The translations under genes were made by a program, and so were the position numbers. This document shows positions 50,974 to 60,023 of a stretch of DNA of 64,000 nucleotides, one piece after another. The notes under the pieces were generated by a model. That model saw only the letters and a program-made list of their open reading frames with translations. It made no database searches and was not told where the DNA came from. Origin of the DNA: Paenarthrobacter nicotinovorans (GTDB taxonomy: Bacteria; Actinomycetota; Actinomycetes; Actinomycetales; Micrococcaceae); NCBI RefSeq assembly GCF_007670255.1, contig NZ_SZVS01000006.1, forward strand, positions 186,001 to 250,000, read 5' to 3'. How positions within the stretch are numbered: position 1 is the stretch's first letter; each line of letters begins with the position of its first letter.

Positions 50974-51759
50974 CTAAGCCGACTGGCCCTGGTCCTGGAT
51001 CACCTTGAACACGGCACCGGTCGGATCGGACAACGTAGCCAACCTGCCGAAGGGGGTGTCCTCCGCAGGCTGCATCACAGTGGCGCCCAAGGCCGTTGCC
51101 TGCTCCACGGTGGCGTCGGTGTCCGCAACGGCGAAGTACACGCTCCACATCGAGGGAACCTCGTCGGGCAGGAAACCGGAGGCGTCCATGATGCCTGCCT
51201 TCGCGTTCTCCCCGGATCCCAAGGTGGTGTACCTGAACTCCGGGGTGTCGCTCATGACATCCGTTTCCCAGCCGAACACCTTCTGGTAGAACGCCACGGC
51301 GGAGTCGTAGTCCTTGGACAGAAGCTCGTGCCATGCAGGCGAACCCGGTTCGGCGGCGACCTCGAAGCCCTTCATCTCCCCGAACTCCCACGCACCGATC
51401 GAGGCGCCGGAGGAGTCGCCGTACATCGCCATGCTGCCTTGCTCGGGAACCTCCATGGGTTCCATGTACACCTGGCCCCCATTGGCTGCCGCGGCCTCGG
51501 TGGTCGCCTTGATGTCGTCGGTGCGCAGGTAGGTGGACCAGAGATCCGGCATGGCACCCATGTCGGCCTGTTTCTGCATGATCCCGGCTACGAGCTTCCC
51601 GTCCTTGGACGCGGTGATGTAGCCGCCGTACTTCTCTTCGTCTCCGGTCTCATAAGTCCAGCCAAAAAGTGCGTTGTAGAAGGACTTCGCCCTCTCGGTA
51701 TCGGAGGTCATCAGGTCGATCCAACACGGCGAACCGGCAGTGATATCGGGCGTAGGCAT
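50974..51759 (-). CDS. VOC-family protein with two glyoxalase-like domains
   Basis: From ATG 51759, seven bases after AGGAG, 261 aa. Two similar halves (each starts S-P/A-W or C-W-I/H-D/E-L, then A-K-S-F-Y-x-x-L-F-G-W or A-V-A-F-Y-Q-K-V-F-G-W). Members bind metals or small ligands; some detoxify aldehydes or sequester antibiotics. No substrate is indicated. Confidence 0.9.
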   Translation of the reverse strand: MPTPDITAGSPCWIDLMTSDTERAKSFYNALFGWTYETGDEEKYGGYITASKDGKLVAGIMQKQADMGAMPDLWSTYLRTDDIKATTEAAAANGGQVYMEPMEVPEQGSMAMYGDSSGASIGAWEFGEMKGFEVAAEPGSPAWHELLSKDYDSAVAFYQKVFGWETDVMSDTPEFRYTTLGSGENAKAGIMDASGFLPDEVPSMWSVYFAVADTDATVEQATALGATVMQPAEDTPFGRLATLSDPTGAVFKVIQDQGQSA

Positions 51760-51862
51760 GTGTGCAGCTCCTGTTGTCAGGCCGCGGCACATTCCGCGGC
51801 TGATGGTTTAGTGGTGGAGACAGGAAGAACACTATGCGGGGGCTCCGACAATTTTCAACGAA

Positions 51863-51892
51863 AATGCCCCGGGTTCAACAACCCGGGGCATT
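51863..51892 (-). terminator. Terminator of tRNA-Ser(UGA)
   Basis: AATGCCCCGGGTT and AACCCGGGGCATT around CAAC. On the minus strand a T-run follows. Confidence 0.85.
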
Positions 51893-51898
51893 CATTGG

Positions 51899-51986
51899 CG
51901 GAAGGTAAGGGATTTGAACCCTTGGTACGGGGTTACCGCACACTGGTTTTCAAGACCAGCTCCTTAGGCCGCTCGGACAACCTTCC
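51899..51986 (-). tRNA. tRNA-Ser (anticodon TGA)
   Basis: 88 nt, type II, acceptor GGAAGGT/ACCTTCC, discriminator G, anticodon loop CTTGAAA, long variable arm, T-loop GGTTCAAATCC. Confidence 0.97.
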
Positions 51987-52088
51987 TCGCCTAGTAGTGT
52001 TTCATAGGGAGTTGGCTGTTCCAAAACATCACGTCCTCCAGCCCCTGCCCCGGGTGCCGGATGACAAGCAAGAAACCGGGAGTTCGTC

Positions 52089-53072
52089 ATGAAAGCCGTC
52101 TACATCTCAGAGCCGGGCGGGCCCGAAGTCCTCGAGGTCCGCGAGGTCCCTTCCCCGGTGCCGGGCGACGGCGAGGTGCTGATCGACGTCGTCGCTGCAG
52201 GCCTGAACCGCGCGGACGTCCAGCAGCGCCGCGGCTTCTATCCGCCACCGCCGGGAGCCTCGGACATCCCCGGGCTTGAAGTATCGGGCCGCATCGCGGC
52301 CTTCGGCCCCGGTGTCACCAAGGCCTTCTCCGTGGGCGACAAGGTAGTGGCACTTCTCTCGGGCGGCGGCTACGCCCAGCAGGTGGCCGTGCCCGCTGAA
52401 CAGGTACTGCGCGTCCCCGAGGGCGTGGACCTGATCACCGCCGCGGCCCTCCCCGAAGTGGCCGCCACGGTCTACTCGAACCTGATCATGACGGCCCAAC
52501 TGCAGCCCGGCGAGACGGTGCTCATCCACGGCGCCACGGGCGGCATCGGCACCATGGCCATCCAGCTGGCCAAGGCTTATGGTGCAACTGTGGCGACGAC
52601 GGCCGGGACCGATGAGAAAGTCGGCACGGCCAAGGCGTTCCTGGGCGCCGACATCGCCATCAACTACGCCGAGGAAAACTTCGTTGAAAGCCTCAGGGCA
52701 CAAAACGGCGGCAAAGGCGCCGACGTCATCCTCGACGTCGTGGGTGCAAAGTACCTGCAACAGAACGTCGATGCGCTCGCGGAGTACGGCCGGCTGATCA
52801 TCATCGGTCTGCAGGGCGGCACCACGGCGGAAATCAACCTCGGCCAGCTCCTCAGCAAGCGCGCTGCCGTGATCGGCACCGCCCTCCGGCCGCGGTCGGT
52901 TGCCGAGAAGGGCATCATCATGACGGCGGTGCGCGAGTCCGTGTGGCCCATGGTCACTGACGGCCGGATCACGCCGCTGGTTGCCAAGTCGTTCCCCCTG
53001 GACCAGGTCCGGGAGGCCCATGGGTACTTCGACTCGGGGGAGCACGTGGGCAAGGTCCTGCTGCTCCTCTGA
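52089..53072 (+). CDS. NAD(P)H:quinone oxidoreductase, PIG3/Qor-like MDR
   Basis: A 327-aa medium-chain reductase without the catalytic zinc cysteines. N-terminal GroES-like part with G-L-N-R-A-D; nucleotide motif G-A-T-G-G-I-G; typical of the PIG3/QOR2-type subgroup. The ATG follows GGGAG. With padR 27 bp downstream it may be a two-gene unit in which PadR controls the operon. Confidence 0.9.
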   Translation: MKAVYISEPGGPEVLEVREVPSPVPGDGEVLIDVVAAGLNRADVQQRRGFYPPPPGASDIPGLEVSGRIAAFGPGVTKAFSVGDKVVALLSGGGYAQQVAVPAEQVLRVPEGVDLITAAALPEVAATVYSNLIMTAQLQPGETVLIHGATGGIGTMAIQLAKAYGATVATTAGTDEKVGTAKAFLGADIAINYAEENFVESLRAQNGGKGADVILDVVGAKYLQQNVDALAEYGRLIIIGLQGGTTAEINLGQLLSKRAAVIGTALRPRSVAEKGIIMTAVRESVWPMVTDGRITPLVAKSFPLDQVREAHGYFDSGEHVGKVLLLL

Positions 53073-53099
53073 CATTACCGACGCGCAGCAAGGAGCCTC

Positions 53100-53657
53100 A
53101 TGTCGATCCGGCACAGTCTGCTGGCCCTGCTCCAGGACCAGCCCAGGTACGGCTATGAGTTGCGCGTGGAATTCGAGGACCGGACAGGTGCCGCCTGGCC
53201 GTTGAACATCGGCCAGGTGTACACGACGCTCGATCGGCTGGAGCGCGACGGCCTGGTCAGCAAAGACGGCGACGACGGCGGTGGCCACGTCATCTACAGC
53301 ATCACTGACGCAGGGGTTGAGGAAGTCGGGGCCTGGTTTGCCGGTGCTGTTGACCGGGGGAATCCGCCCCGGAACGAGATCGCCATCAAGCTGGCGCTCG
53401 CCGTGACCATGCCCGGAGTGGATGCCGCCGCCGTCATCCAGTCCCAGCGCGAGGTGTCCGTCAAGGCGCTCCAGGAGCACACCCAGGCGCGCAAGGCAGT
53501 CTCAGCCAACCAGCGTTCTTCGGACACTGCCTTTCTGCTGGTGCTCGATTCCCTGGTCTTCCAAGCAGAGGCCGAGGTCCGGTGGCTGGACCTCTGCGAA
53601 GCAAGGATGGTGCAGAGCCTGGGGAAAGGCGGATCAAGCAGCCCCGGGGCGAACTGA
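53100..53657 (+). CDS. PadR-family regulator
   Basis: A 185-aa regulator. N-terminal winged helix (H-S-L-L-A-L-L-Q-D-Q-P-R-Y-G-Y-E-L and I-G-Q-V-Y-T-T-L-D-R-L-E-R-D-G-L), C-terminal helical Vir_act_alpha_C domain for dimerisation. ATG is four bases after AGGAG. PadR proteins bind phenolic or drug-like ligands; the neighbour quinone reductase suggests quinones. Confidence 0.9.
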   Translation: MSIRHSLLALLQDQPRYGYELRVEFEDRTGAAWPLNIGQVYTTLDRLERDGLVSKDGDDGGGHVIYSITDAGVEEVGAWFAGAVDRGNPPRNEIAIKLALAVTMPGVDAAAVIQSQREVSVKALQEHTQARKAVSANQRSSDTAFLLVLDSLVFQAEAEVRWLDLCEARMVQSLGKGGSSSPGAN

Positions 53658-53711
53658 CCGCTCACCGCAGCGGGGATACCGCTCAACGCAACTGCCGTAT
53701 CGGACCGTGGG

Positions 53712-53731
53712 TTACCCCGGTAAGTGGGGTA
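53712..53731. promoter_or_regulatory. Overlapping palindromes in the cstA upstream region
   Basis: TTACC-cc-GGTAA (53712-53723) and TACCCC/GGGGTA (53713-53718, 53726-53731) are nested about 70-90 bp before cstA. Possibly a PadR or carbon-response site; by symmetry only. Confidence 0.3.
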
Positions 53732-53799
53732 CATACTTGCTAGCTTGCCCGTGACGCACGTCCGAGCCAGGGCAGCACAGCAGTTCTCAAGGAGGAGAT

Positions 53800-56070
53800 A
53801 TGGGCAAGAATCCCGACCAGACCGGACTCATGGAGGGACTTGATCCCACGCTGCCTGCGCCCGCAGTTGACGATTCGGTCCGTGAAGCCGAGGAACGCAA
53901 GTGGACCCCCGCGAAGATCGGTCTCTGGGTGGCGATTTCGCTGCTGGGAGCAGTGGCATGGTTCATGCTCGCGTTGGTCCGCGGCGAAACGGTGAACGCC
54001 ATCTGGTTCGTTTTCGCCGCCGTGTGTACCTATCTGATCGGGTACAGGTTCTACTCCAAGGTCATCGAGCGGTACCTGCTTAAGCCAAACGACCGCCGCG
54101 CCACCCCCGCGGAGTACAAGGCCGACGGCAAGGATTACGTCCGCACCGACCGCAACGTCCTGTTCGGCCACCACTTTGCGGCCATCGCAGGCGCGGGTCC
54201 GTTGGTGGGACCCGTCATCGCGGCCCAGATGGGCTACCTCCCTGGCACTATCTGGATCATCATCGGCGTCGTATTCGCCGGCGCTGTGCAGGACTATCTG
54301 GTGATGTTCTTCTCGATGCGCCGTGGTGGCCGCTCGCTGGGACAGATGGCCCGCGAGGAACTTGGCGTCATTGGCGGTACCGCCGCCCTGATCGCCACCT
54401 TGCTGATCATGATCATCATCGTGGCCATCCTTGCCCTGGTGGTTGTCAACGCCCTGGGCGAGAGCCCGTGGGGTGTCTTCTCCGTTGGCATGACCATCCC
54501 GATTGCCCTGTTCATGGGCGTCTACCTTCGCTACCTCAGGCCAGGCAAGGTCATGGAGGTGTCGATCATTGGTTTCGTGCTGCTGATGGCGGCCATTATC
54601 GGCGGTGGCGCCGTGGCAGGAACCGAGTGGGGCGCAGCATTCTTCCACCTGGACAAGGTGACCATCGCGTGGGGCATCATCATCTACGGTTTCATCGCCG
54701 CCATCCTCCCCGTATGGCTGCTCCTTGCACCGCGTGACTATTTGTCCACGTTCATGAAGATCGGCGTGATCGTGATGCTGGCTGTCGCCATCATCGTGGT
54801 GCGTCCGGAAATCACTGTCCCGGCGTTCAGTGAGTTTGCCGGCCGGGAAAACGGGCCGGTCTTCTCCGGCGCGCTGTTCCCCTTCCTCTTCGTGACTATC
54901 GCCTGCGGTGCCCTGTCCGGTTTCCATGCCCTGATCTCTTCGGGAACCACGCCCAAGCTGATTGAGAAGGAACGCCAGACGCGCTTCATCGGGTACGGCG
55001 GCATGCTGATGGAATCCTTCGTGGCGATCATGGCCCTGGTTGCTGCGATCTCGATTGACCGGGGCATCTACTTCGCCATGAACGCGCCGCTGGCCCTGAC
55101 CGGTGGCACGGTTGAATCCGCTGCCCAGTGGGTGAACAGCCTGGGACTGGCCAATGTGAACATCACGCCGGATGTCCTTGCGCAGACGGCCAAGGACGTG
55201 GGTGAAGAAAGCATCATCTCCCGTTCCGGCGGTGCCCCGACGCTGGCCGTCGGCTTGGCGCACATCATGCAGCAGTTCATCGGTGGCCCCGCCATGATGG
55301 CCTTCTGGTACCACTTCGCCATCATGTTCGAGGCCCTGTTCATCCTCACGGCAGTGGACGCCGGCACCCGTGTTGCCCGGTTCATGCTGCAGGATTCCAT
55401 CGGAAACTTCGTTCCCAAGTTCAAGGAAGCCTCATGGCGCCCGGGTGCATGGTTGTGCACGGCCATCATGGTCGCTGCCTGGGGTGCGGTGCTCCTGATG
55501 GGTGTGACGGATCCGCTGGGCGGCATCAACACGCTGTTCCCGCTGTTCGGCATCGCCAACCAGCTTCTCGCCGCCATTGCTTTGGCCGTGTGCATGGCCA
55601 TCGCGGCAAAGAGGGGAGCGTTCCGGTACTTGTGGATCGTCGCCGTCCCGTTGGCGTTCGCCGCCGTCGTCACCATTACGGCGAGCTTCCACAAGATCTT
55701 CTCACCGGTCCCAGCGGTCGGCTATTTCGCCAACAACGCGGCCTTCTCGAAGGCGCTGGCGGATGGCAAGACGGAGTTCGGCACCGCCAAGACCGTCGCA
55801 GCCATGGAAGCCGTGGTCCGTAACACCATGATCCAAGGTGTCCTCTCGGTGATCTTCGTGACCCTGAGCATCATCGTGATCCTCACGGCCCTGATCGCCA
55901 CGGTCAAAGCCATCCGCGCCGGTGGTGGACAGGATCATGAAGATCCCGCCGTGGCCTCCAAGGTCTTTGCTCCTGCCGGGCTGATCCCGACGCCGGCGGA
56001 GAAGGAACTGCTCGCCGAATGGAACGCGCTGCCGGCGGAAAAGCGGACCCACAAGGCCGGGCATCACTGA
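53800..56070 (+). CDS. cstA: CstA-family pyruvate/peptide transporter
   Basis: A 756-aa carbon-starvation protein with about 18 helices. It has the CstA core (G-H-H-F-A-A-I-A-G-A-G-P-L-V-G-P, and F-W-Y-H-F-A-I-M-F-E-A-L-F-I-L-T). Relatives import pyruvate or peptides in starvation. The start follows AAGGAGGAGAT. The next gene starts on the last base of its stop (TGATG), the usual CstA-YbdD coupling. Confidence 0.95.
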   Translation: MGKNPDQTGLMEGLDPTLPAPAVDDSVREAEERKWTPAKIGLWVAISLLGAVAWFMLALVRGETVNAIWFVFAAVCTYLIGYRFYSKVIERYLLKPNDRRATPAEYKADGKDYVRTDRNVLFGHHFAAIAGAGPLVGPVIAAQMGYLPGTIWIIIGVVFAGAVQDYLVMFFSMRRGGRSLGQMAREELGVIGGTAALIATLLIMIIIVAILALVVVNALGESPWGVFSVGMTIPIALFMGVYLRYLRPGKVMEVSIIGFVLLMAAIIGGGAVAGTEWGAAFFHLDKVTIAWGIIIYGFIAAILPVWLLLAPRDYLSTFMKIGVIVMLAVAIIVVRPEITVPAFSEFAGRENGPVFSGALFPFLFVTIACGALSGFHALISSGTTPKLIEKERQTRFIGYGGMLMESFVAIMALVAAISIDRGIYFAMNAPLALTGGTVESAAQWVNSLGLANVNITPDVLAQTAKDVGEESIISRSGGAPTLAVGLAHIMQQFIGGPAMMAFWYHFAIMFEALFILTAVDAGTRVARFMLQDSIGNFVPKFKEASWRPGAWLCTAIMVAAWGAVLLMGVTDPLGGINTLFPLFGIANQLLAAIALAVCMAIAAKRGAFRYLWIVAVPLAFAAVVTITASFHKIFSPVPAVGYFANNAAFSKALADGKTEFGTAKTVAAMEAVVRNTMIQGVLSVIFVTLSIIVILTALIATVKAIRAGGGQDHEDPAVASKVFAPAGLIPTPAEKELLAEWNALPAEKRTHKAGHH

Positions 56071-56261
56071 TGAACGCCGTCACCAAGGGCTTTCGGAGTT
56101 TCGCGGCCTACCTGGGATCAATCATGGGTGCAGACGCGTATTCGAAGTACCTTGAACACTTCACCACTTCGGGCCATTCCGGTCCCGCCATGACAGAACG
56201 CGAGTTCTGGCGGGACCGGATGGACCGGCAGGACAGCAACCCGCAAGGCCGCTGCTGCTGA
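56070..56261 (+). CDS. YbdD/YjiX-family small protein
   Basis: 63 aa, starting M-N-A-V-T-K-G-F-R and containing the family block Y-L-G-S-I-M-G-A-D-A-Y-S-K-Y-L-E-H and E-F-W-R-D-R-M-D-R-Q, ending in C-C. These proteins accompany CstA/BtsT transporters and are needed for their activity. One-base overlap with cstA. Confidence 0.93.
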   Translation: MNAVTKGFRSFAAYLGSIMGADAYSKYLEHFTTSGHSGPAMTEREFWRDRMDRQDSNPQGRCC

Positions 56262-56340
56262 GATGTAGTTTCGCTACGAACGAAGTCCAAATTCCGGTTG
56301 TGGCCAGAGGTTCGCGGGAACCACGTGAGAGTATGAACGG

Positions 56341-56994
56341 ATGAGCGATCTGAACGACATTCAGCCCACGGATGAGGCTTCGGACGACACCCCCGTGGAA
56401 GGAACCACGCTGGACGGCGACACAGCGGCGCCCGACGGCCGTCAAGCCCCCGAGGGACAGCCAGCGAAGGATGCCAAGCCCAAGGGCGGCAACCTTCAAG
56501 AGCTGGTGGACGAACCAGCCAAGGTGATGCGGATCGGCACCATGATCCGGCAGCTCTTGGAAGAGGTTAAGAGTGCCCCTCTCGATGACGCTGCCCGGAA
56601 CCGCCTTGCCGAGATCCACGAGCGGTCCATCAAGGAACTCGAAGATGGGCTGGCACCTGAGCTGATCGAAGAGTTGGAACGCATCAGCCTGCCCTTCCCC
56701 GAAGACCAGGCTCCTTCGGATGCCGAACTTCGGATCGCCCAGGCCCAGCTGGTCGGGTGGCTTGAAGGGCTGTTCCATGGCATCCAGGCAGCGATTGCAG
56801 CGCAACAGGCGGCGAAGGAACACGCGGCCGCGCAGATGCAGCTCCGCCAACTGCCTCCGGGAACGGTCATCGCTCCGGGCATTGTCATTGGCGAAAACGG
56901 GCAACCGCAGCGAGCTGCTGCGCCTGGCGCTCCCGGTGCCGCTGCCAATGGTCGCCCGGAAGATCCCGACCACGGTCCGGGCCAATACCTCTGA
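56341..56994 (+). CDS. bpa: Bacterial proteasome activator Bpa
   Basis: A 217-aa protein. A disordered acidic N-terminus (1-50) is followed by L-Q-E-L-V-D-E-P-A-K-V-M-R-I-G-T-M-I-R-Q-L-L-E-E-V, the helical core of the Bpa (DUF2587) family, a Gln/Pro-rich tail and the C-terminal G-Q-Y-L that docks into the 20S proteasome. Bpa opens the 20S gate without ATP. It is next to cstA, not to the proteasome genes. A Leu-rich coiled helix bundle of four helices forms the 12-mer ring in known structures. Confidence 0.95.
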   Translation: MSDLNDIQPTDEASDDTPVEGTTLDGDTAAPDGRQAPEGQPAKDAKPKGGNLQELVDEPAKVMRIGTMIRQLLEEVKSAPLDDAARNRLAEIHERSIKELEDGLAPELIEELERISLPFPEDQAPSDAELRIAQAQLVGWLEGLFHGIQAAIAAQQAAKEHAAAQMQLRQLPPGTVIAPGIVIGENGQPQRAAAPGAPGAAANGRPEDPDHGPGQYL

Positions 56995-56996
56995 GT

Positions 56997-57443
56997 TTGC
57001 TGGTGGGTTTCTTTGGGGCCGTCCGGCAAGGGCGGAAAGATGATCTTGAGCTCGGCAAGGGCCTGTGGCGCCGTGCACACGACCGGTTCCATCGCGGCCT
57101 GGACCGCTACCATCAGGTCTTGGAGGGTGTGGACGACGAACAGCTCTACAACGAGCTGGTGCAGATCGCCAATGAGCTGGCGGAGTTGTCGCCCCGGGTG
57201 CGGAGCATTTGCGTAGAGGCGCAGCGGCGCTCGCCCAGCGACGGCCTGGACGTGCCGGGAGCCCTCGCCGGGGTGCACCGGGCCTTGTCCAAAGCAGGCA
57301 ACTCGCTCGCGACCACGGCTGAAGCTGCCGCGATGTTGCGTCTGGCTGTTGGTCCCGTGCCTGTCGGCGCCCTGTCAGTGCGGCGCAGGGCCGAGTCGGT
57401 CTTCGAACAGGTGGCCGACGCAGAGCGGCAACTGAATCCCTAA
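56997..57443 (+). CDS. Uncharacterised helical protein downstream of bpa
   Basis: 148 aa (TTG 56997 or GTG 57003). Fully soluble and helical with many R/E/L residues (D-L-E-L-G-K-G-L-W-R-R-A-H-D-R-F, L-Y-N-E-L-V-Q-I-A-N-E-L-A). It starts two bases past the bpa stop, so it is in the same unit; could be an adaptor or partner of Bpa, by position only. Confidence 0.7.
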   Translation: MLVGFFGAVRQGRKDDLELGKGLWRRAHDRFHRGLDRYHQVLEGVDDEQLYNELVQIANELAELSPRVRSICVEAQRRSPSDGLDVPGALAGVHRALSKAGNSLATTAEAAAMLRLAVGPVPVGALSVRRRAESVFEQVADAERQLNP

Positions 57444-57565
57444 TATGCGAGGCGTTCGCAACTACCCGCGCACGCGTGTATTCCCTGCATGCAATAAGTT
57501 AAGCGGATAGCTGATCTTCGTCATAATCTGGTGAAACTCCGTGGCAGGGCTGGCAGGATACAACC

Positions 57566-58405
57566 ATGACTTCGTCACCAGAACTTACTTTCAATGACGG
57601 CAACACCATCCCCCAGCTCGGCTACGGGGTATGGCAGGTTGAAGACGATGTAGCCGAAAAGGTGGTGCGCCAGGCTTTCGACGCCGGGTTCCGCCACATC
57701 GATACCGCCAAGATCTACGGCAACGAGGCCGGCGTCGGCCGTGCCATCGCCTCCTCCGGCCTCTCTGCCGAGGAAATCTTCATCACCACCAAGCTGTGGA
57801 ATGCGGACCAGGGCTACGAATCCACGCTCGAGGCCTTTGAGAAGTCCCTCGACCGCCTCGGCCTGGAAACCTTGGACCTCTACCTGATCCACTGGCAGCA
57901 GCCCAAGCAGGAGAAGTACGTCGACACCTGGAAGGCCCTCATCGAGCTGAAGAAGCGCGGCCGGGTCAAGTCCATCGGCGTCTCCAACTTCACCAAGGAA
58001 GGCCTGCAGCACATCATCGATGAAACCGGCGTCGTTCCGGCCATCAACCAGGTGGAGCTGCACCCCTTCTTCAACCAAGCTGAATTGCGCGAGTTCAACG
58101 CCTCCAAGGGCATCCTCACGCAGGCCTGGTCCCCGCTGGGCCAGGGCGGCGAGCTCCTCGAGAGCGCAACGATCTCGGAAATCGCCGCCAAGCACGGTGC
58201 GACTCCGGCACAGGTTGTCATCGCCTGGCACCTGGCCATCGGCAACGTCGTCATCCCCAAGTCCGTCACGGAGTCCCGCATCCAGGAGAACTTCGCGGCC
58301 CTGGACGTCACGCTGGATGACACCGACATCGAGGCCATCAACAACCTTGACCGTGGTGCCGAAGGCCGTATCGGCCCGGACCCGGCAGTCTCCGACTTCG
58401 CCTAA
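57566..58405 (+). CDS. Aldo-keto reductase (DkgA-like)
   Basis: A 279-aa AKR barrel enzyme. Tetrad residues are Asp and Tyr in D-T-A-K-I-Y, Lys in I-T-T-K-L-W and His in L-I-H-W. The C-terminus has I-P-K-S-V for NADPH binding. Members reduce diketo sugars, methylglyoxal and short aldehydes. A perfect terminator follows. Confidence 0.93.
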   Translation: MTSSPELTFNDGNTIPQLGYGVWQVEDDVAEKVVRQAFDAGFRHIDTAKIYGNEAGVGRAIASSGLSAEEIFITTKLWNADQGYESTLEAFEKSLDRLGLETLDLYLIHWQQPKQEKYVDTWKALIELKKRGRVKSIGVSNFTKEGLQHIIDETGVVPAINQVELHPFFNQAELREFNASKGILTQAWSPLGQGGELLESATISEIAAKHGATPAQVVIAWHLAIGNVVIPKSVTESRIQENFAALDVTLDDTDIEAINNLDRGAEGRIGPDPAVSDFA

Positions 58406-58423
58406 AGTCTGAACCAATGCCAA

Positions 58424-58454
58424 GTGCCCCGCTCCCATCATGGGAGCGGGGCAC
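58424..58454. terminator. Terminator between the aldo-keto reductase and the monooxygenase gene
   Basis: GTGCCCCGCTCCCA and TGGGAGCGGGGCAC form a perfect 14-bp stem with a three-base loop between convergent genes. Confidence 0.8.
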
Positions 58455-58497
58455 CAGCGTTTAACGCCCGACGGCGGGTGGCCGCCTGCGTACTGAA

Positions 58498-58821
58498 TCA
58501 GTCCAACGGTTCCAGCATGGTCACCCGGAAGGGCACCTCCAGCAACGGCTTCACTGCCTCCACGAAGTCCTTGACATGCTGTTGCTGGTTGTGGGCGTCG
58601 AGGTCCTCCTGAAGGGCCCAGCCTTCAAACATGACGAAGGTGCCGGGCTGCTGCTCATCCGCGAAGACGGTGTACTCCAGGCATCCGGCGTCCTTCCGGC
58701 TCTCGGCTTGGAGCGAGCCGAGCACGCTCCGCAGTTGGCTTTCACAGCCTTCCTTGGCCCTGAACACCGGCATGAGCCACACTTCTGCCGGCTTTTTGAT
58801 GGTGGGCATTTCGTCGGTCAT
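58498..58821 (-). CDS. Antibiotic-biosynthesis-monooxygenase-fold (YgiN-like) protein
   Basis: 107 aa from ATG 58821, which overlaps the lgdA stop by one base (TGATG). One ferredoxin-like ABM domain: V-W-L-M-P-V-F-R-A-K, E-S-R-K-D-A-G-C-L-E-Y, F-V-M-F-E-G-W, then H-x-x-x-Q-H-V-K-D-F. Relatives act on quinols or bind small aromatic ligands. Last gene of the anhydrosugar operon; a role in it is not obvious. Confidence 0.85.
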   Translation of the reverse strand: MTDEMPTIKKPAEVWLMPVFRAKEGCESQLRSVLGSLQAESRKDAGCLEYTVFADEQQPGTFVMFEGWALQEDLDAHNQQQHVKDFVEAVKPLLEVPFRVTMLEPLD

Positions 58822-59993
58822 CAAGCGGTTATTTGGGGAACATCAACCCAGGACTCTTTGGCCGCGGACTCGACGATCGCGTCGTCGATGAGGGCGACTT
58901 GGTAGCCGTCGGCGAAGTTGGGGTTGACGCTGCCGCCTTCCGCGATGGCTTTGAAGAAGTCATAGGCTTCGATGATCTTCGTCTCTCCGTACCCGATGCC
59001 CAGGGCAGGAATGGGCCACAGGCCGTCTCCATACGGGTGCGACGGGCCGGTGTAGACGGTCCGGAAGCCTCGTCGGTCGGCCGGGTCCGACGCGAAGCAG
59101 ACCTGAAGCTCGTCGCGGCGTTCGTAATTGAAGACGATGCTGCCTTCGGTTCCGTGGATTTCGAAAGTGATGTAGTTGTTCCTGCCGTGCGCGTTGCGTG
59201 TTGCTTCGACGGATCCAACGGCACCGTTTGCGAAGCGGATCATGGTCATTACTTCGTCATCGACATCGACATCGCCCCGCGGGCCCTCTCCGCCGCGTAC
59301 ATTGCCGAGCGCATCCGCGCCACCGGTCTGGAGCGGGCGCTCCGGGATCCACGTCGAAAGGACTGCGTTGACGGCACTGAACTCACCCACGAGGTACCGC
59401 GCCATGTCGATGACGTGCGTGGCGATGTCACCCAGGGCCCCGGAGCCTGCGATGGATTTCTGGAAACGCCATGACAACGGCGAGTTCGGGTCGGCGCTCC
59501 AATCCTGGAGATAGGTTCCCCGGAAGTTGAGGATTTGGCCGATTGCGCCTTCTTCGATGTACTTCTTGGCCAGTGCCACGGCGGGGGTGCGCCGGTAGTT
59601 GAAGGCCACCATGTGCACGAGGTCCTTGTCCTTGACGGCGTCATACATGGCCTTGGACTCTTCGCCGGTGCGGGCGAGGGGCTTCTCGCAGATGATGTGC
59701 TTGCCCGCTTCGGCGGCGGCAATGGCGATTTCAGCGTGCAGGTGGTTGGGTGTTGCGATGTCGACGACGTGGATGTCGGGGTCGTCGATGATGGACCGCC
59801 AGTCCGACGTCGAATTCTCGAACCCGAAGCGCCGGGCGGCTTCTGCGGCCAGTTCGGGATTGGCCTCCGCGATGACCTTGCGGACCGGCAGTGCCGGGGC
59901 AGGCCAGAAGAACATGGGCATGGCGGCATAGGCGAGGGAGTGGGCTTTGCCCATGAAGCCGCCGCCGATGAGGCCGACATTGAGGTTTTGCAT
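58821..59993 (-). CDS. lgdA: Gfo/Idh/MocA dehydrogenase, probable levoglucosan dehydrogenase
   Basis: 390 aa. N-terminal Rossmann motif G-L-I-G-G-G-F-M-G-K-A-H-S-L-A; E-K-P-L-A with the catalytic lysine; D-x-x-x-H pattern in G-D-I-A-T-H-V-I-D. From memory the sequence is close to the characterised levoglucosan dehydrogenase of Pseudarthrobacter, which oxidises C3 of 1,6-anhydroglucose to 3-keto-levoglucosan using NAD+. The neighbouring epimerase-like and second Gfo/Idh gene fit LgdB1 and LgdC. The same fold covers inositol and other sugar dehydrogenases; the assignment rests on recall plus context. Confidence 0.8.
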   Translation of the reverse strand: MQNLNVGLIGGGFMGKAHSLAYAAMPMFFWPAPALPVRKVIAEANPELAAEAARRFGFENSTSDWRSIIDDPDIHVVDIATPNHLHAEIAIAAAEAGKHIICEKPLARTGEESKAMYDAVKDKDLVHMVAFNYRRTPAVALAKKYIEEGAIGQILNFRGTYLQDWSADPNSPLSWRFQKSIAGSGALGDIATHVIDMARYLVGEFSAVNAVLSTWIPERPLQTGGADALGNVRGGEGPRGDVDVDDEVMTMIRFANGAVGSVEATRNAHGRNNYITFEIHGTEGSIVFNYERRDELQVCFASDPADRRGFRTVYTGPSHPYGDGLWPIPALGIGYGETKIIEAYDFFKAIAEGGSVNPNFADGYQVALIDDAIVESAAKESWVDVPQITA

Positions 59994-60023
59994 ATAAATC
60001 GTGGTCCTTCCGTGAAGCTTTTC

